Shown here: piece after piece, positions 17,725-28,326 of the stretch
How the letters are laid out: every line of letters starts with the position of its first letter
How positions within the stretch are numbered: position 1 is the stretch's first letter
NCBI RefSeq assembly: GCF_041415945.1
Contig: NZ_JBGCUS010000001.1
Location: forward strand, 2,852,001 to 2,916,000
Reading direction: 5' to 3'
Source: Ancylobacter sp. IITR112
Lineage (GTDB): Bacteria > Pseudomonadota > Alphaproteobacteria > Rhizobiales > Xanthobacteraceae
DNA: 64,000 nt
The notes under the pieces: generated by a model
Databases searched by the model: none
The model's input: the letters and a program-made list of their open reading frames with translations, nothing else
What the model was told of the DNA's origin: nothing
Program-made: the position numbers and the translations under genes

Positions 17725-18849
17725 ATGCGTGATCTTCTCCTGCTCGGCATCGAGACCACCTGCGACGAGACCGCCGCCGCGGTGGTGCGTCGGCGTGCCG
17801 ACGGAACCGGTGCGATCCTCTCCAACATCGTGCATTCGCAGACCGAGGATCACGCGGAGTATGGCGGCGTGGTGCCGGAAATCGCCGCCCGCGCCCATGT
17901 CGAGGTGCTCGACCATCTGGTCGCCCGCGCGCTGCGCGCCGCCGGGCTGCGGCTGAACGAGATCGACGGCATCGCCGCCGCCGCTGGCCCGGGGCTGATC
18001 GGCGGGGTCATTGTCGGCCTCACCACGGCAAAGGCGCTGGCTCTGGCGGCGAGGAAGCCGCTGATCGCGGTCAATCATCTCGAAGCGCACGCGCTTACCG
18101 CCCGCCTCACCGACAAGGTGCCCTTCCCCTTCCTGCTGCTGCTCGTCTCCGGCGGCCACACCCAACTCGTCGCCGTCACCGGCATCGGCGAGTATGAGAA
18201 GCTCGGCGGGACGATGGACGACGCCATCGGCGAAGCGTTCGACAAGACCGCCAAGATGCTCGGCCTGCCCTATCCCGGCGGCCCGGCGGTGGAGCGCGCG
18301 GCGTTGCAGGGCGATCCGGAACGCTTCGCCCTGCCCCGCCCCCTGCACGGCAAGCCGGTGCCGGATTTCTCGCTCTCCGGCCTCAAGACCGCGGTGCGGA
18401 TCGAGGCGCTGAAGATCGCCCCGCTGAGCGAGCAGGACGTGAACGATCTGTGCGCCTCCTTCCAGGCCGCTGTGGTCGACATTCTCGCCGACCGCGTGCG
18501 CTGCGCGCTGCGGCTGATGCGGCATCGGGGGCTGAAGCCCTCCGCGCTGGTGCTGGCGGGAGGCGTCGGCGCCAACCAGTCGGTGCGCCGGGCGCTGCAC
18601 AAGGTCGCGGCCGATGGCGGCACCCGTCTCGCCGTGCCGCCGCCGGAACTGTGCACCGATAATGGCGCGATGATCGCATGGGCCGGCGCCGAACGGCTGG
18701 CGCGCGGCCTGTCCGACGGGCTCGACGCCTCCCCCCGCGCCCGCTGGCCGCTGGACGAGATCGAGGGGGTGGAAGCGCCGGCGGCCGGCTTAACGGCGGC
18801 GCCGGCCGAAGCGGTGCCTCCGGCGGCTCCCGAGGGGATTGGCGGCTGA
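17725..18849 (+). CDS. tsaD: tRNA threonylcarbamoyladenosine transferase subunit TsaD
   Basis: Transfers the threonylcarbamoyl group to A37 of ANN-decoding tRNAs, with TsaB and TsaE. The ASKHA-fold landmarks are present: [26 protein letters not shown] with its metal-binding histidines, [25 protein letters not shown] and [13 protein letters not shown]. The start at 17725 is the usual one, just before [12 protein letters not shown]. At 374 residues it is slightly long owing to an Ala/Pro tail. Its TGA overlaps the gpsA ATG. Confidence 0.97.
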   Translation: MRDLLLLGIETTCDETAAAVVRRRADGTGAILSNIVHSQTEDHAEYGGVVPEIAARAHVEVLDHLVARALRAAGLRLNEIDGIAAAAGPGLIGGVIVGLTTAKALALAARKPLIAVNHLEAHALTARLTDKVPFPFLLLLVSGGHTQLVAVTGIGEYEKLGGTMDDAIGEAFDKTAKMLGLPYPGGPAVERAALQGDPERFALPRPLHGKPVPDFSLSGLKTAVRIEALKIAPLSEQDVNDLCASFQAAVVDILADRVRCALRLMRHRGLKPSALVLAGGVGANQSVRRALHKVAADGGTRLAVPPPELCTDNGAMIAWAGAERLARGLSDGLDASPRARWPLDEIEGVEAPAAGLTAAPAEAVPPAAPEGIGG

Positions 18850-19838
18850 TGCCGGCCCGCTTTGCCTCCATCGGCGTGGTGGGCGCCGGCGCCTGGGGCA
18901 CGGCGCTCGCCAATGCCGCCGCCCGCGCCGGCCGCGAAGTCGTGCTGTGGGGGCGCGATGCCGCGCTGATCGAGAGGCTGCGGCACCAGCGCGCCAATGC
19001 CGCGCACCTGCCGGGAGTGGCTCTGGCCGAGACGGTGCACCCCACTGCCGATCTCGCTGATGTCGGCGGCACCGATGCGGTGCTGCTCGTCGTTCCGGCC
19101 CAGGCGAGCCGCACGGTCGCCGCCGCCCTCGCGCCGCATCTCGCGCCGGGCACGGCGGTCGTCACCTGCGCCAAGGGCATCGAGCGGGGCACCTCACTGT
19201 TCATGACGCAGGTGCTGGAAGAGGCCTGCCCGCAGGCGGCGCCGGCAATTCTCTCCGGCCCCAGCTTCGCCGCCGATGTCGCCGCCGGCCTGCCCACCGC
19301 CGTGACGCTGGCCGCGCGCGACGGTGCGGTAGCGGAGGCGCTGGCCGCCGCGCTCGGCTCGGCCTCGTTCCGGCTCTATCACAGCGAGGATGTGCGCGGG
19401 GTGGAGATCGGCGGCGCGGCCAAGAACGTGCTCGCCATCGCCGCCGGCATTGTCGGCGGCCGCAGGCTCGGCGCCAGCGCCGGCGCCGCGCTGATCGCGC
19501 GCGGCTTCGCCGAGCTGATGCGCTTCGGTAAAGCCTATGGCGCGCGGGCGGAAACGCTCACCGGCCTGTCCGGTCTCGGCGACCTCATTCTCACCTGTTC
19601 CACCGCCCAGTCGCGCAATTACGCGCTCGGCCTCAGCCTCGGCCAGCAGGACGGGCTGCACCCGCCGGGCAAGCTGGCGGAAGGCGCGCTGACCGCCAGC
19701 GTGCTGGTGGCGATGGCGCAGGCGCGCGGCGTCGACATGCCGATCGCCCGCGCGGTGGAAGACGTGCTGGCCGGGCGCCGCGATGTCGAACAGGCGATCG
19801 GCTCGCTGCTGGCCCGCCCGCAAAGGGCGGAAGCGTGA
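18849..19838 (+). CDS. gpsA: glycerol-3-phosphate dehydrogenase [NAD(P)+]
   Basis: Reduces dihydroxyacetone phosphate to sn-glycerol 3-phosphate, the backbone for phospholipids. The Rossmann motif [13 protein letters not shown] opens the protein. Later landmarks are [26 protein letters not shown], the catalytic-lysine region [15 protein letters not shown] and the C-terminal [13 protein letters not shown]. 329 aa is normal. It is coupled to tsaD by a one-base TGATG overlap, the usual tsaD-gpsA arrangement in this order. Confidence 0.97.
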   Translation: MPARFASIGVVGAGAWGTALANAAARAGREVVLWGRDAALIERLRHQRANAAHLPGVALAETVHPTADLADVGGTDAVLLVVPAQASRTVAAALAPHLAPGTAVVTCAKGIERGTSLFMTQVLEEACPQAAPAILSGPSFAADVAAGLPTAVTLAARDGAVAEALAAALGSASFRLYHSEDVRGVEIGGAAKNVLAIAAGIVGGRRLGASAGAALIARGFAELMRFGKAYGARAETLTGLSGLGDLILTCSTAQSRNYALGLSLGQQDGLHPPGKLAEGALTASVLVAMAQARGVDMPIARAVEDVLAGRRDVEQAIGSLLARPQRAEA

Positions 19839-19929
19839 GACGACGCGGCGCGCCGGCCCCTGCGGGATGACGGAGGCGCGGCGAAGCGGTAAGTGAATGA
19901 GCCTCCCGGCGAGGTCATCAGGAGTGGAA

Positions 19930-20349
19930 ATGGCGCACTGGCTCTACAAGTCTGAACCCTTCAAATGGTCCTGGGAGCAGCAGGTCGCCGCCGCCGAAAA
20001 GGGCACGCACTGGGACGGCGTGCGCAACCACCTCGCCAAGCAGCAGCTTCTCGCCATGCGCCTTGGTGACCACGGGTTCTTCTACCATTCGAACGAGGGC
20101 AAGGAGATCGTCGGCGTCGTCGAGGTCATTAAGGAAGCCTACCCCGACCCCTCCGATCCCTCGGGCAAATTCGTCATGGTCGACCTCAAGGCGGTGGCCG
20201 CGCTGAACAACCCGGTCTCGCTCGCCGCCGTGAAGGCGGAACCGCGCCTCGCCGAGATGGCGCTGATGAAATTCTCCCGCCTCTCCGTCCAGCCCGTCAC
20301 CGATGCCGAATGGGACATCGTGCTGGAGATGGCGGGCGGCACACGTTGA
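19930..20349 (+). CDS. EVE domain protein
   Basis: 139-residue single-domain protein of the EVE (thymocyte nuclear protein 1-like) family, a PUA-related fold that binds modified bases in nucleic acid. It opens MAHWLYKSEPFKWSWEQQ and contains WDGVRNHLAKQQL and the LGDHGFFYHSNEGKEIVGVVEV core. Start at 19930 gives the standard N-terminus; an upstream start at 19897 adds an atypical leader. The next gene overlaps its stop codon. Confidence 0.92.
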   Translation: MAHWLYKSEPFKWSWEQQVAAAEKGTHWDGVRNHLAKQQLLAMRLGDHGFFYHSNEGKEIVGVVEVIKEAYPDPSDPSGKFVMVDLKAVAALNNPVSLAAVKAEPRLAEMALMKFSRLSVQPVTDAEWDIVLEMAGGTR

Positions 20350-21008
20350 CGCCGCGCGGCATCGCCGACCCCGCCGCTTTCATCCGCGCCGAGACGCAGC
20401 GCCTCGCCCCGCCGCTGGTGCCGGAAATCACGCTGCATCTCGCCGAGGAATCGCTGCCGATCTGGCAACGCACCGAGGAGGAACTGGGCGAGATCGGCCT
20501 GCCGCCGCCCTTCTGGGCCTTCGCCTGGGCCGGCGGGCAGGCACTGGCCCGCTACATCCTCGACCATCCCGACACGGTGCGCGGCAAACGGGTGCTGGAT
20601 TTCGCCTCAGGTTCCGGCCTGGTCGGCATCGCCGCGGCGAAGGCGGGCGCGGCGCATGTCGCCTGCGCCGATATCGACCCGTTCGCCCAGGCCGCCATCG
20701 CGCTGAACGCCGGCCTCAACGGCGCGGGGCCGCTCGACGTGATCACCTCCGATGTGCTTGGCACGCGGGGCGTTTGGGAGGTCGTGCTGGCCGGCGACAT
20801 CGCCTATGAGCGCGACCTCGCGGGGAAGGTCTTCGCCTGGCTCGAGGCGCTTTCGGCCGCGGACGCCGATGTGTGGATCGGCGATCCCGGCCGCTCCTAT
20901 CTGCCGCGCCAGCGACTGGAGAAGGTCGCGGACTATGCCGTTCCGGTCTCGCGCGAACTCGAAGACACGGAGATCAAGGCCACCGCCGTCTGGCGCCCGC
21001 GGCGCTGA
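20346..21008 (+). CDS. class I SAM-dependent methyltransferase (ETFB/PrmA-like)
   Basis: 220-residue methyltransferase with motif I VLDFASGSGLVGIAAAKAG, acidic ACADIDPFAQAAI and post-motif VLAGDIAYERDLAGKV. It resembles the group that methylates protein lysines (ETFB or ribosomal L11 type), so a protein substrate is likely but unproven. I start it at a TTG (20346) that overlaps the EVE stop as TTGA and gives the usual N-terminus ahead of DPAAFIRAETQRL. An ATG at 20310 is possible but lacks a ribosome site. Confidence 0.82.
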   Translation: MTPRGIADPAAFIRAETQRLAPPLVPEITLHLAEESLPIWQRTEEELGEIGLPPPFWAFAWAGGQALARYILDHPDTVRGKRVLDFASGSGLVGIAAAKAGAAHVACADIDPFAQAAIALNAGLNGAGPLDVITSDVLGTRGVWEVVLAGDIAYERDLAGKVFAWLEALSAADADVWIGDPGRSYLPRQRLEKVADYAVPVSRELEDTEIKATAVWRPRR

Positions 21009-21145
21009 TGCCGGGCGCGGCCGGTTGCGGCCTTCCGGCAGTTTTTCGGGAACAGGACGTGTTGCCTTACGTTGGCCCCATAGATGCGGCGGCAACGCGG
21101 CATCGGGCGCCGGGTGCAGCATCCGCACCCGGCCTGCTTACGGCA

Positions 21146-21181
21146 CAAGAGGCTAATGGCCCCGCGCCATGGCGCCTCTTG
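21146..21181. repeat. inverted repeat in the leader of the PRC-barrel gene
   Basis: CAAGAGGC (21146-21153) pairs with GCCTCTTG (21174-21181), with ATGGC/GCCAT pairing inside. It sits in the 344-bp gene-free stretch 21009-21352, about 170 bp before the PRC-barrel gene. No T-run follows. It could be an operator or a leader hairpin; the rest of the stretch shows nothing I recognise. Confidence 0.4.
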
Positions 21182-21352
21182 CACGGCACCCGGCGCGGCG
21201 GACCCCGTCGCCCCGGCCTGTCCCGAGGCGTCCAGCGGCACCGAGTGATGCCCTGGCCGCCACCGGCATTCCTGATTGTCCTTCGTGACCTGCGTTGACT
21301 CTCGAATGCCTCCCTGGCGGCGACCCGTCGCCACAAACCAAGGAGACACACG

Positions 21353-22369
21353 ATGAAAAACCGAAACCTCCTGCACGCGGCTGCGGCTACGTCCATTCTC
21401 AGCCTGATCGCCGGTGGCGCGGTGGCGCAGACCGCTCCTTCCGCAACGAACACCCGCCAGGCCCCGGCTGCCAGCCAGCAGGACCGCCAGACCACGGCCG
21501 GCGCGCGCGCCTCCGGCGAGCGGCAGGTGGCGCAGCAGTGCCTCGATGAGCTGCGCGCCTTCAACGCCCAGATGAACGACGACGGATTCTGGATTTCCGG
21601 CTGGGGTGCCCAGGACATACAGGCCGGCGGGCGCGCCGGCATGGACGGCGCCACATCCGGAACCGCGTCCAGCGGTCAGGCCACCCGGGCCCAGCGCGCG
21701 TCGGAGGATGTGCCGGCGAACCAGTCGCCGACCGCCCGCGCGCCCAATACCCAGGACAATGCGGTGACGCCGGCGCGTTCGGCCTGGGGTGGCAGCAGTT
21801 GGGGCATCGGCTCGCCGCCCTATCAGATCCGCACCCTGCGCTCCGCCGCCAATGTACTGGGCCAGCGCGGCGAGCAGCAGGCCTGTAACGCCGTGCTCGC
21901 CGAGATGAAGGAGGCGTATCGCGACTATACCGGCCAGCTCAGGCAGGCTGGCGTGGAGCCGGGCGATGTCACCTCCTGGCGCCAGCAGCGGCTGGTTGGC
22001 GCCCGTCCCGTCACCGAGATCGACGCCGGGCTGGTCAATCTCGCCGACATCACCGGCACGGAGGTCCGCAATCTGCAGGACGAGCAGCTCGGCACGGTGG
22101 AAGACGTGGTGCTGGATTCCGAACGCGGCGGCATCCGCTATGTGATCGTCTCCAGCGGCGGCGTGCTCGGCATTGGCGAGGACATGGTGGCGGTGCCCTG
22201 GCAGGCGCTGCGCGCGACGCGGGGGCTTAACACCTTCGTGCTCAACGCGCCGAGCGACGCGCTCGACGAGGCCCCCTCGGTCGATCCGGAGGCATTCGCC
22301 GATCCGAATGGCTCGCGCGAGACGCGCCAGCAGGTCGACCGCTTCTGGCATGACCAGATGAGCGGCTGA
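21353..22369 (+). CDS. exported PRC-barrel domain protein
   Basis: 338-residue protein with a clear Sec signal peptide (Lys-Asn-Arg start, hydrophobic stretch, cleavage near AVAQT). The first half of the mature chain is Gln/Ala/Arg-rich and probably flexible, with a cysteine-containing helix ([11 protein letters not shown]). A PRC-barrel (about residues 235-290, [25 protein letters not shown]...MVAVPWQAL) ends it, followed by a short acidic tail. Exported PRC-barrel proteins are frequent in this order and often stress-related, but no molecular role can be assigned. Confidence 0.85.
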   Translation: MKNRNLLHAAAATSILSLIAGGAVAQTAPSATNTRQAPAASQQDRQTTAGARASGERQVAQQCLDELRAFNAQMNDDGFWISGWGAQDIQAGGRAGMDGATSGTASSGQATRAQRASEDVPANQSPTARAPNTQDNAVTPARSAWGGSSWGIGSPPYQIRTLRSAANVLGQRGEQQACNAVLAEMKEAYRDYTGQLRQAGVEPGDVTSWRQQRLVGARPVTEIDAGLVNLADITGTEVRNLQDEQLGTVEDVVLDSERGGIRYVIVSSGGVLGIGEDMVAVPWQALRATRGLNTFVLNAPSDALDEAPSVDPEAFADPNGSRETRQQVDRFWHDQMSG

Positions 22370-22377
22370 GCCGACGA

Positions 22378-22444
22378 GGCGCGGGAGCGACTCCCGCGCC
22401 GGACCCTTCGGGAATAAACGGCGGGGCGGTGCAGGCCGCCCCGC
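22378..22444. terminator. two strong hairpins after the PRC-barrel gene
   Basis: First stem: 22378-22387 with 22391-22400, 10 bp perfect with a 3-nt loop. Second stem: 22421-22429 with 22436-22444, 9 bp perfect. There is no clear U-tract, so this may slow or stabilise the 3' end instead of acting as a classical intrinsic terminator. Confidence 0.4.
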
Positions 22445-22515
22445 TGCCGTGGCGGGCGGCGGGACCCGTCTCCTCCGCGCGACTACCTACCGACCAAAGT
22501 TGCGCGCCCCTGCGC

Positions 22516-22544
22516 TTGTCCCGCCCGGGCGCTCTCCCCATAAT
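22516..22544 (+). promoter_or_regulatory. predicted acs promoter
   Basis: TTGTCC (22516-22521) and CATAAT (22539-22544) with a 17-bp spacer. Predicted transcription start is near 22551, giving a leader of about 45 nt that contains the GGGGAGA ribosome site 6 nt before the acs ATG. Confidence 0.5.
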
Positions 22545-22595
22545 CCCGCCGAAGCAAGAGAGGCGCACAGCGCCGGCCTGATGGGGAGAAACGCC

Positions 22596-24554
<1,959 letters not shown>

Positions 24555-24562
24555 CGCGCGGC

Positions 24563-24593
24563 GCCCCTGGCCGAGCGCGAGCGCGGCCGGGGC
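24563..24593. terminator. hairpin between convergent acs and licD-like genes
   Basis: GCCCC-t-GGCCG (24563-24573) pairs with CGGCC-GGGGC (24584-24593), ten base pairs with one bulged base and a GC-rich loop. It lies in the 45-bp gap between two convergent genes, so it may serve both. No U-tract is seen. Confidence 0.4.
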
Positions 24594-24599
24594 AGCCGT

Positions 24600-25376
24600 T
24601 CAGGTCAGGCGGTGGTGATGCGGCTGCCGCCGCTCCGCCGGCGGCAGGGCGCGCCAGTCGCCATAGAGGTTTTCCAGAACCGTCTCATAGCTGCGCGGCA
24701 CCGGGAACGGATGCCCCTCGAAACTCCAGGCGATGCAGGCATCGAAATCCCGCGCCGACCGTATCTGGCGGTAGCGCATGCGGCCGGAAACGAGGCAGGC
24801 GACATGGGCGTTCGCCCGGCCCTCCCGCCAGCGCGCCACCCGCTCCAGCCCTCCCGCGAGGCGCTGCGGCGCCAGACCCCGCATGCCCCACACCAGCACC
24901 TGCCGGGCCCAGCGCCGCGCCCGCGTGGGCGAACGGTCGCCCGGCGCGGCCTTGCCGGCGCGATAGGCGAGAGCCGTGGCCAGCAGCCAGGCGAGCCGCA
25001 TGTGCAGCCGCCCGCGCACCGGCCCCGGGCACACGCCGTCAAACGGGAAAATGTCGAGGAAGGCGCCGGAGCCCGTCTCCCCCTCTCCGCTCACCATCTT
25101 GCAGAACGGGAAAGGGCATCCCGGCTCCGTCCGCGCCTGACGCAGCCGGTAGGCCGGCGCCAGTTCCGCCGGTGCCACGGCCAGAAAGCGCTCATACGCG
25201 GCGCGCCGCAGGCAGACATCCACGTCGTCATCCCACGGGATGAAGCCGCCATGGCGGATGGCGCCGAGCAGGGTGCCGGCGGCAAGCTGATAGGCGATGC
25301 CGTGGCGCCGGCACACATGGTCAAATGCCAGTAGCATCCCCAGCCCCTCGCGCTGCAGCCGGGTCAGATCAGTCAC
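24600..25376 (-). CDS. LicD family phosphotransferase-like protein
   Basis: 258-residue LicD-fold protein. Family members move a phospho-alcohol, classically phosphocholine from CDP-choline, onto sugar residues of surface glycans. The key block is FDHVCRRHGIAYQLAAGTLLGAIRHGGFIPWDDDVDV, where the Gly-Thr loop and the DDDVD acidic cluster are the metal/substrate site. FLDIFPFDGV follows. The GTG start at 25376 overlaps the upstream gene by 8 bp and puts the family start in register; the longer frame upstream is a shadow. Last of four coupled genes with a kinase and an NTP transferase, which supports an activated-headgroup pathway. Confidence 0.85.
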   Translation of the reverse strand: MTDLTRLQREGLGMLLAFDHVCRRHGIAYQLAAGTLLGAIRHGGFIPWDDDVDVCLRRAAYERFLAVAPAELAPAYRLRQARTEPGCPFPFCKMVSGEGETGSGAFLDIFPFDGVCPGPVRGRLHMRLAWLLATALAYRAGKAAPGDRSPTRARRWARQVLVWGMRGLAPQRLAGGLERVARWREGRANAHVACLVSGRMRYRQIRSARDFDACIAWSFEGHPFPVPRSYETVLENLYGDWRALPPAERRQPHHHRLT

Positions 25377-26352
25377 TCGCGCCCTCCTGCAGCAGGCCGA
25401 TGCGGCCCAGCGCCGGCGACAGCCCCTGAAGCTTGTGCGCCACCTCCACCCAAGCGCCGGGCTGGATGGCGCCGCCATTGACGATGCGCGGGCGCCAGCC
25501 GCCAGCCCCGTCGCCTTCCAGCACGCCGGTGCCGACCCAGGGCTGGTGGATCGAGGTCGCGCAGGAGCCGAGGTGCAGCGACAGCGAGGCACCGCGTATA
25601 TGGGTGATCTGGATGCGCGGGCCGAACTTGTTGAAGCGCCGCCGCTCTTCCAGGCTCTCCATCGCCAGGCAGCGCAGCGCCGCCTCGCGGATAACGGCCT
25701 CGGAGGCATGGTCGTGCATCACATTGCGCGCCGCGCTGCGCAGGGCCGGGCCCGGCGGCTCCGCGCCACTACGGCGCAGTTCGTCATAGCGCCGCTCGAT
25801 CGCCGCCACCGCCCCCGCCGGCCCGCCGAACAGGGCGGAGAGGTCAATCAGTTCGAAGCGGATGCGCGCGTCGGAATAATGCGCCAGCAGGGCGCGCAGA
25901 CCCTGGATATAGCGGTCCTGATCGGATTGCGGCAGCCGGTTGATGCCCCCGAGCACGCCGTGGAAATAGGAGAGCGAGATCACCACGCCCGGCGCATGAA
26001 GAGCGGCCAGCGTCTCGGCATAGGCGCGCAGATGCGCGATCCAGAACAGTTCCGCCCAGTCGATATGCGGCGCGGCGGGTTGCCGCGGGCCCTTATAGCC
26101 GCCAAACGGCACAGCGAAGCCAAGCGGCACCCCGGCGGCGATGGCGGCGGCGGCCTTGGCGCGGATGTCCGCCGCCGTCTCGGCATCGACGCCCGAGCGG
26201 CGCCAGGCACGAGCAGCGATGCGCGCGGCCAGCCGCTCCGCCGCCGCCGGCCGGTCCGGGACGGGTGCGGAGGCCCCGGGGGGCGCCGTCAGCCGGGCCA
26301 GCATGGCGTGGAGCCAGGTCCGGCTCATAGCCCCGCTTATGATCGCGCTCAT
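25369..26352 (-). CDS. unrecognised 327-aa protein in the LicD operon (possible distant isocyanide-synthase fold)
   Basis: I do not firmly recognise this protein. It is cytoplasmic, with no signal or membrane helix. Notable blocks are PLGFAVPFGGYKGPRQ (residues about 75-90), HIDWAELFWIAHLRAYAETLAAL, GVVISLSYFHGVLGGINRL, FELIDLSALF and a C-terminal RIQITHIRGASLSLHLGS...SIHQPWVGTGVL. Order, spacing and total length recall the PvcA/DIT1 isocyanide-synthase family (about 330 aa; F-x-hP-F, then a sheet with SDG/VFSDL, then a TPWH-like end), but this is a by-eye impression. ATG at 26352 overlaps the kinase stop (ATGA). It occupies the place of the choline permease in classical lic loci. Confidence 0.7.
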   Translation of the reverse strand: MSAIISGAMSRTWLHAMLARLTAPPGASAPVPDRPAAAERLAARIAARAWRRSGVDAETAADIRAKAAAAIAAGVPLGFAVPFGGYKGPRQPAAPHIDWAELFWIAHLRAYAETLAALHAPGVVISLSYFHGVLGGINRLPQSDQDRYIQGLRALLAHYSDARIRFELIDLSALFGGPAGAVAAIERRYDELRRSGAEPPGPALRSAARNVMHDHASEAVIREAALRCLAMESLEERRRFNKFGPRIQITHIRGASLSLHLGSCATSIHQPWVGTGVLEGDGAGGWRPRIVNGGAIQPGAWVEVAHKLQGLSPALGRIGLLQEGASD

Positions 26353-27578
26353 GGCCGGGCGGCGCGCCTCGGCCGGGCGGCGAGTTCCAGCGGGCTCTCC
26401 TGCCAATAATCGACCGGCCGGCCGACGAAAGCGAGATAGGCGTCCCTCCCCCCGCCGCCGGCCCTGTCGAAGGGCAGGGCGGCCGTGCCGATGGCCGACC
26501 AGCGCGCCAGCGTCGCCGGCAGGGCGGCGACCAGCGTCGGGTCCAGCGCCGCCAGAAGGCGTGGCAGCGCCTGGAAATAGAAGCCGAAGCGGTCATGACG
26601 GAAGCGCGTCGCCCCACCGACCGGATTGACCACGCGATAGGCGACCTTGCGGCCGGCGAAGCGCAGATAGCGGACGAAGAAGGCCAGCGCTGCGCGCGGC
26701 GGGTTCCTCCGTGCGATCTCGGCCAATTCCCCCGCCACGGGTGCGGCGTCCGCCGCCCCCACCTCGGTCAGCGCCCGGAAGCTCGCCTCATGCCCCAGCA
26801 GGCTGACCATGTCGTCCTCCGGCACGGTCAGATGTTCGACCGAGGCAAAGTCGATGTCGAACAGCGGCACCTCCCGCCAGAAGGCCTCGTCCCCATCGGC
26901 CAGCAGCCGGGCGAGCGCCGCCCGCCGCGCCGCCTCGCCGGGATGCCGGCCAACGGCCAGCGCCTCCACCGCGACGATGATGTTCTTTGGCGTCGCGTCG
27001 CGGAACGGCACGCTGACCGCGGCGTCCCAGCGCTCGCGAAAGGCATCGAGCTCCACCCGCATCGCGTCATCCAGCGGCGGCAGGCCGAACAGTTCGGAGA
27101 GCAGCGAGAACATGCCCTCCACCTTGATGGCGCAGGGATAGGGGCCGGTGCTGAGCGACCCGGCGGCCTCGCCCAGCAGCGCCTGCATCCGCTCCGCGCG
27201 ACGGCGCGCCCGCCCCAGCAGGCGCCGCGCGACATCCCCTGCCACCGGCCCCAATTGCGGCTCGCCATCGCCGATCTGCCGCAGCAGCCGCAACAGGTCG
27301 TAGAGCCGGATGCCTTCGACGAGTTCGAGATGCAGTTCGCTGTCGGTGAGATCGAGCGGACGCGGCACCAGAGTTTCGCCCGGCGCCGCCGCGAGGCATC
27401 GCAGCGCCTCGAACTCCCGCCGACCATTCGCCGGGTCGCGCACCTGCTTGACGAAGATGCCACGCCCCGAGCCCTCCTCGCGCCCGCGAAAATGCTCATC
27501 CTTGCTGATGTCGGCGCGGAAGCGGTCCAGCACATCAGGCCAGCAGGGCGGCAGGGCGAGCGGGGCGGGCGGACTCAT
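26349..27578 (-). CDS. kinase-fold protein (aminoglycoside/choline kinase-like)
   Basis: 409-residue protein with the skeleton of the APH/choline kinase fold. A Gly-rich strand leads to a likely ATP-binding lysine (GRGIFVKQV, K44) and glutamate (REFEAL). The catalytic loop is PFRDATPKNII (D194, N199), where the usual His two residues before Asp is replaced by Phe. The metal-binding DFG-like segment is LFDIDFASVEH (D241, D243). Conservation of Asp, Asn and the metal Asp suggests an active small-molecule kinase. Start at 27578 with GGAG just upstream. It is coupled to the following gene by ATGA. In this operon it would play the part of LicA; the substrate is unknown. Confidence 0.72.
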   Translation of the reverse strand: MSPPAPLALPPCWPDVLDRFRADISKDEHFRGREEGSGRGIFVKQVRDPANGRREFEALRCLAAAPGETLVPRPLDLTDSELHLELVEGIRLYDLLRLLRQIGDGEPQLGPVAGDVARRLLGRARRRAERMQALLGEAAGSLSTGPYPCAIKVEGMFSLLSELFGLPPLDDAMRVELDAFRERWDAAVSVPFRDATPKNIIVAVEALAVGRHPGEAARRAALARLLADGDEAFWREVPLFDIDFASVEHLTVPEDDMVSLLGHEASFRALTEVGAADAAPVAGELAEIARRNPPRAALAFFVRYLRFAGRKVAYRVVNPVGGATRFRHDRFGFYFQALPRLLAALDPTLVAALPATLARWSAIGTAALPFDRAGGGGRDAYLAFVGRPVDYWQESPLELAARPRRAARP

Positions 27579-27597
27579 GGGCTCCGTCAGTGGCGCC

Positions 27598-28320
27598 TCA
27601 CGGCGAAACGAGCGAGCGGGCCTGTTCGAGATCGGCCTGGGTGTCGAGATCCCGCGCGCCGCCGAGGGGTAGCATGATGGCGCGAATGGGAAAAGCGGCG
27701 GTGGTCGGTTCCCGCTGCAGCGCGGCGATCGCCTGCCATTGAAACCGCAGACCCGCCGCCGCCGCCGCGCAGGCGCGTGCCTGCAGCATCGGGGGCCAGC
27801 GCACCGCATGCGCCATGCACCATGCGCTCGACGCCGCCGCCTCGGCGAGGGCGACCACCGCTCCGTCGCGGACCGTGACCGCGATGGCGCCGGCATCGTC
27901 CGGCGTGCGGGCCGTCACCGCCAGCGCCAAGCCTCCCGGCGGGGCCGCGAACAGCGCCGCGAGAGCGGCATCGCTGTAGAGCGTATCGGCCAGCAGCACC
28001 CAGCAGTCGCGTGTCGGCGGCGCCCGGGTGAAGGCGCAGGCGAGGCTCTGCAGGAGTTCCGTGGTGGCAAAGGCCGGATTGTGCACGCAGCGGGCGCGCG
28101 GCAGAAAGGCCCGCACACTCGCAGCGACCTCGTCCGACCGATAGCCGGTCACCACGGTCACGGCGCCCGCCGGCAGGCCGGCGAGCTGCATCAGCAGCCG
28201 CTCCAGCGTGCCCTTCCCGGCCAGGACCGGCACCAGCGCCTTATGCGCGTCAAGCCCCATGCGCCGCCCGCGCCCGGCGGCGAGGATCACCACATCGGCG
28301 CCGCCCGGCTCGGGGGTCAT
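27598..28320 (-). CDS. nucleotidyltransferase (LicC / sugar-phosphate NTP transferase type)
   Basis: 240-residue NTP transferase. The N-terminal signature VVILAAGRGRRMGLDAHKALVPV binds the nucleotide, and TVVTGYRSDEV plus LLADTLYSDAALAAL continue the Rossmann-like fold seen in LicC and in sugar-1-phosphate nucleotidyltransferases. In context it should activate a phospho-alcohol or sugar phosphate as its CDP or NDP derivative for the LicD-like transferase. The start codon lies 6 bp beyond the stop of the glutamate dehydrogenase gene, so it is almost certainly on the same transcript. Substrate and nucleotide are not readable from sequence. Confidence 0.8.
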   Translation of the reverse strand: MTPEPGGADVVILAAGRGRRMGLDAHKALVPVLAGKGTLERLLMQLAGLPAGAVTVVTGYRSDEVAASVRAFLPRARCVHNPAFATTELLQSLACAFTRAPPTRDCWVLLADTLYSDAALAALFAAPPGGLALAVTARTPDDAGAIAVTVRDGAVVALAEAAASSAWCMAHAVRWPPMLQARACAAAAAGLRFQWQAIAALQREPTTAAFPIRAIMLPLGGARDLDTQADLEQARSLVSP

Positions 28321-28326
28321 TCGGGC

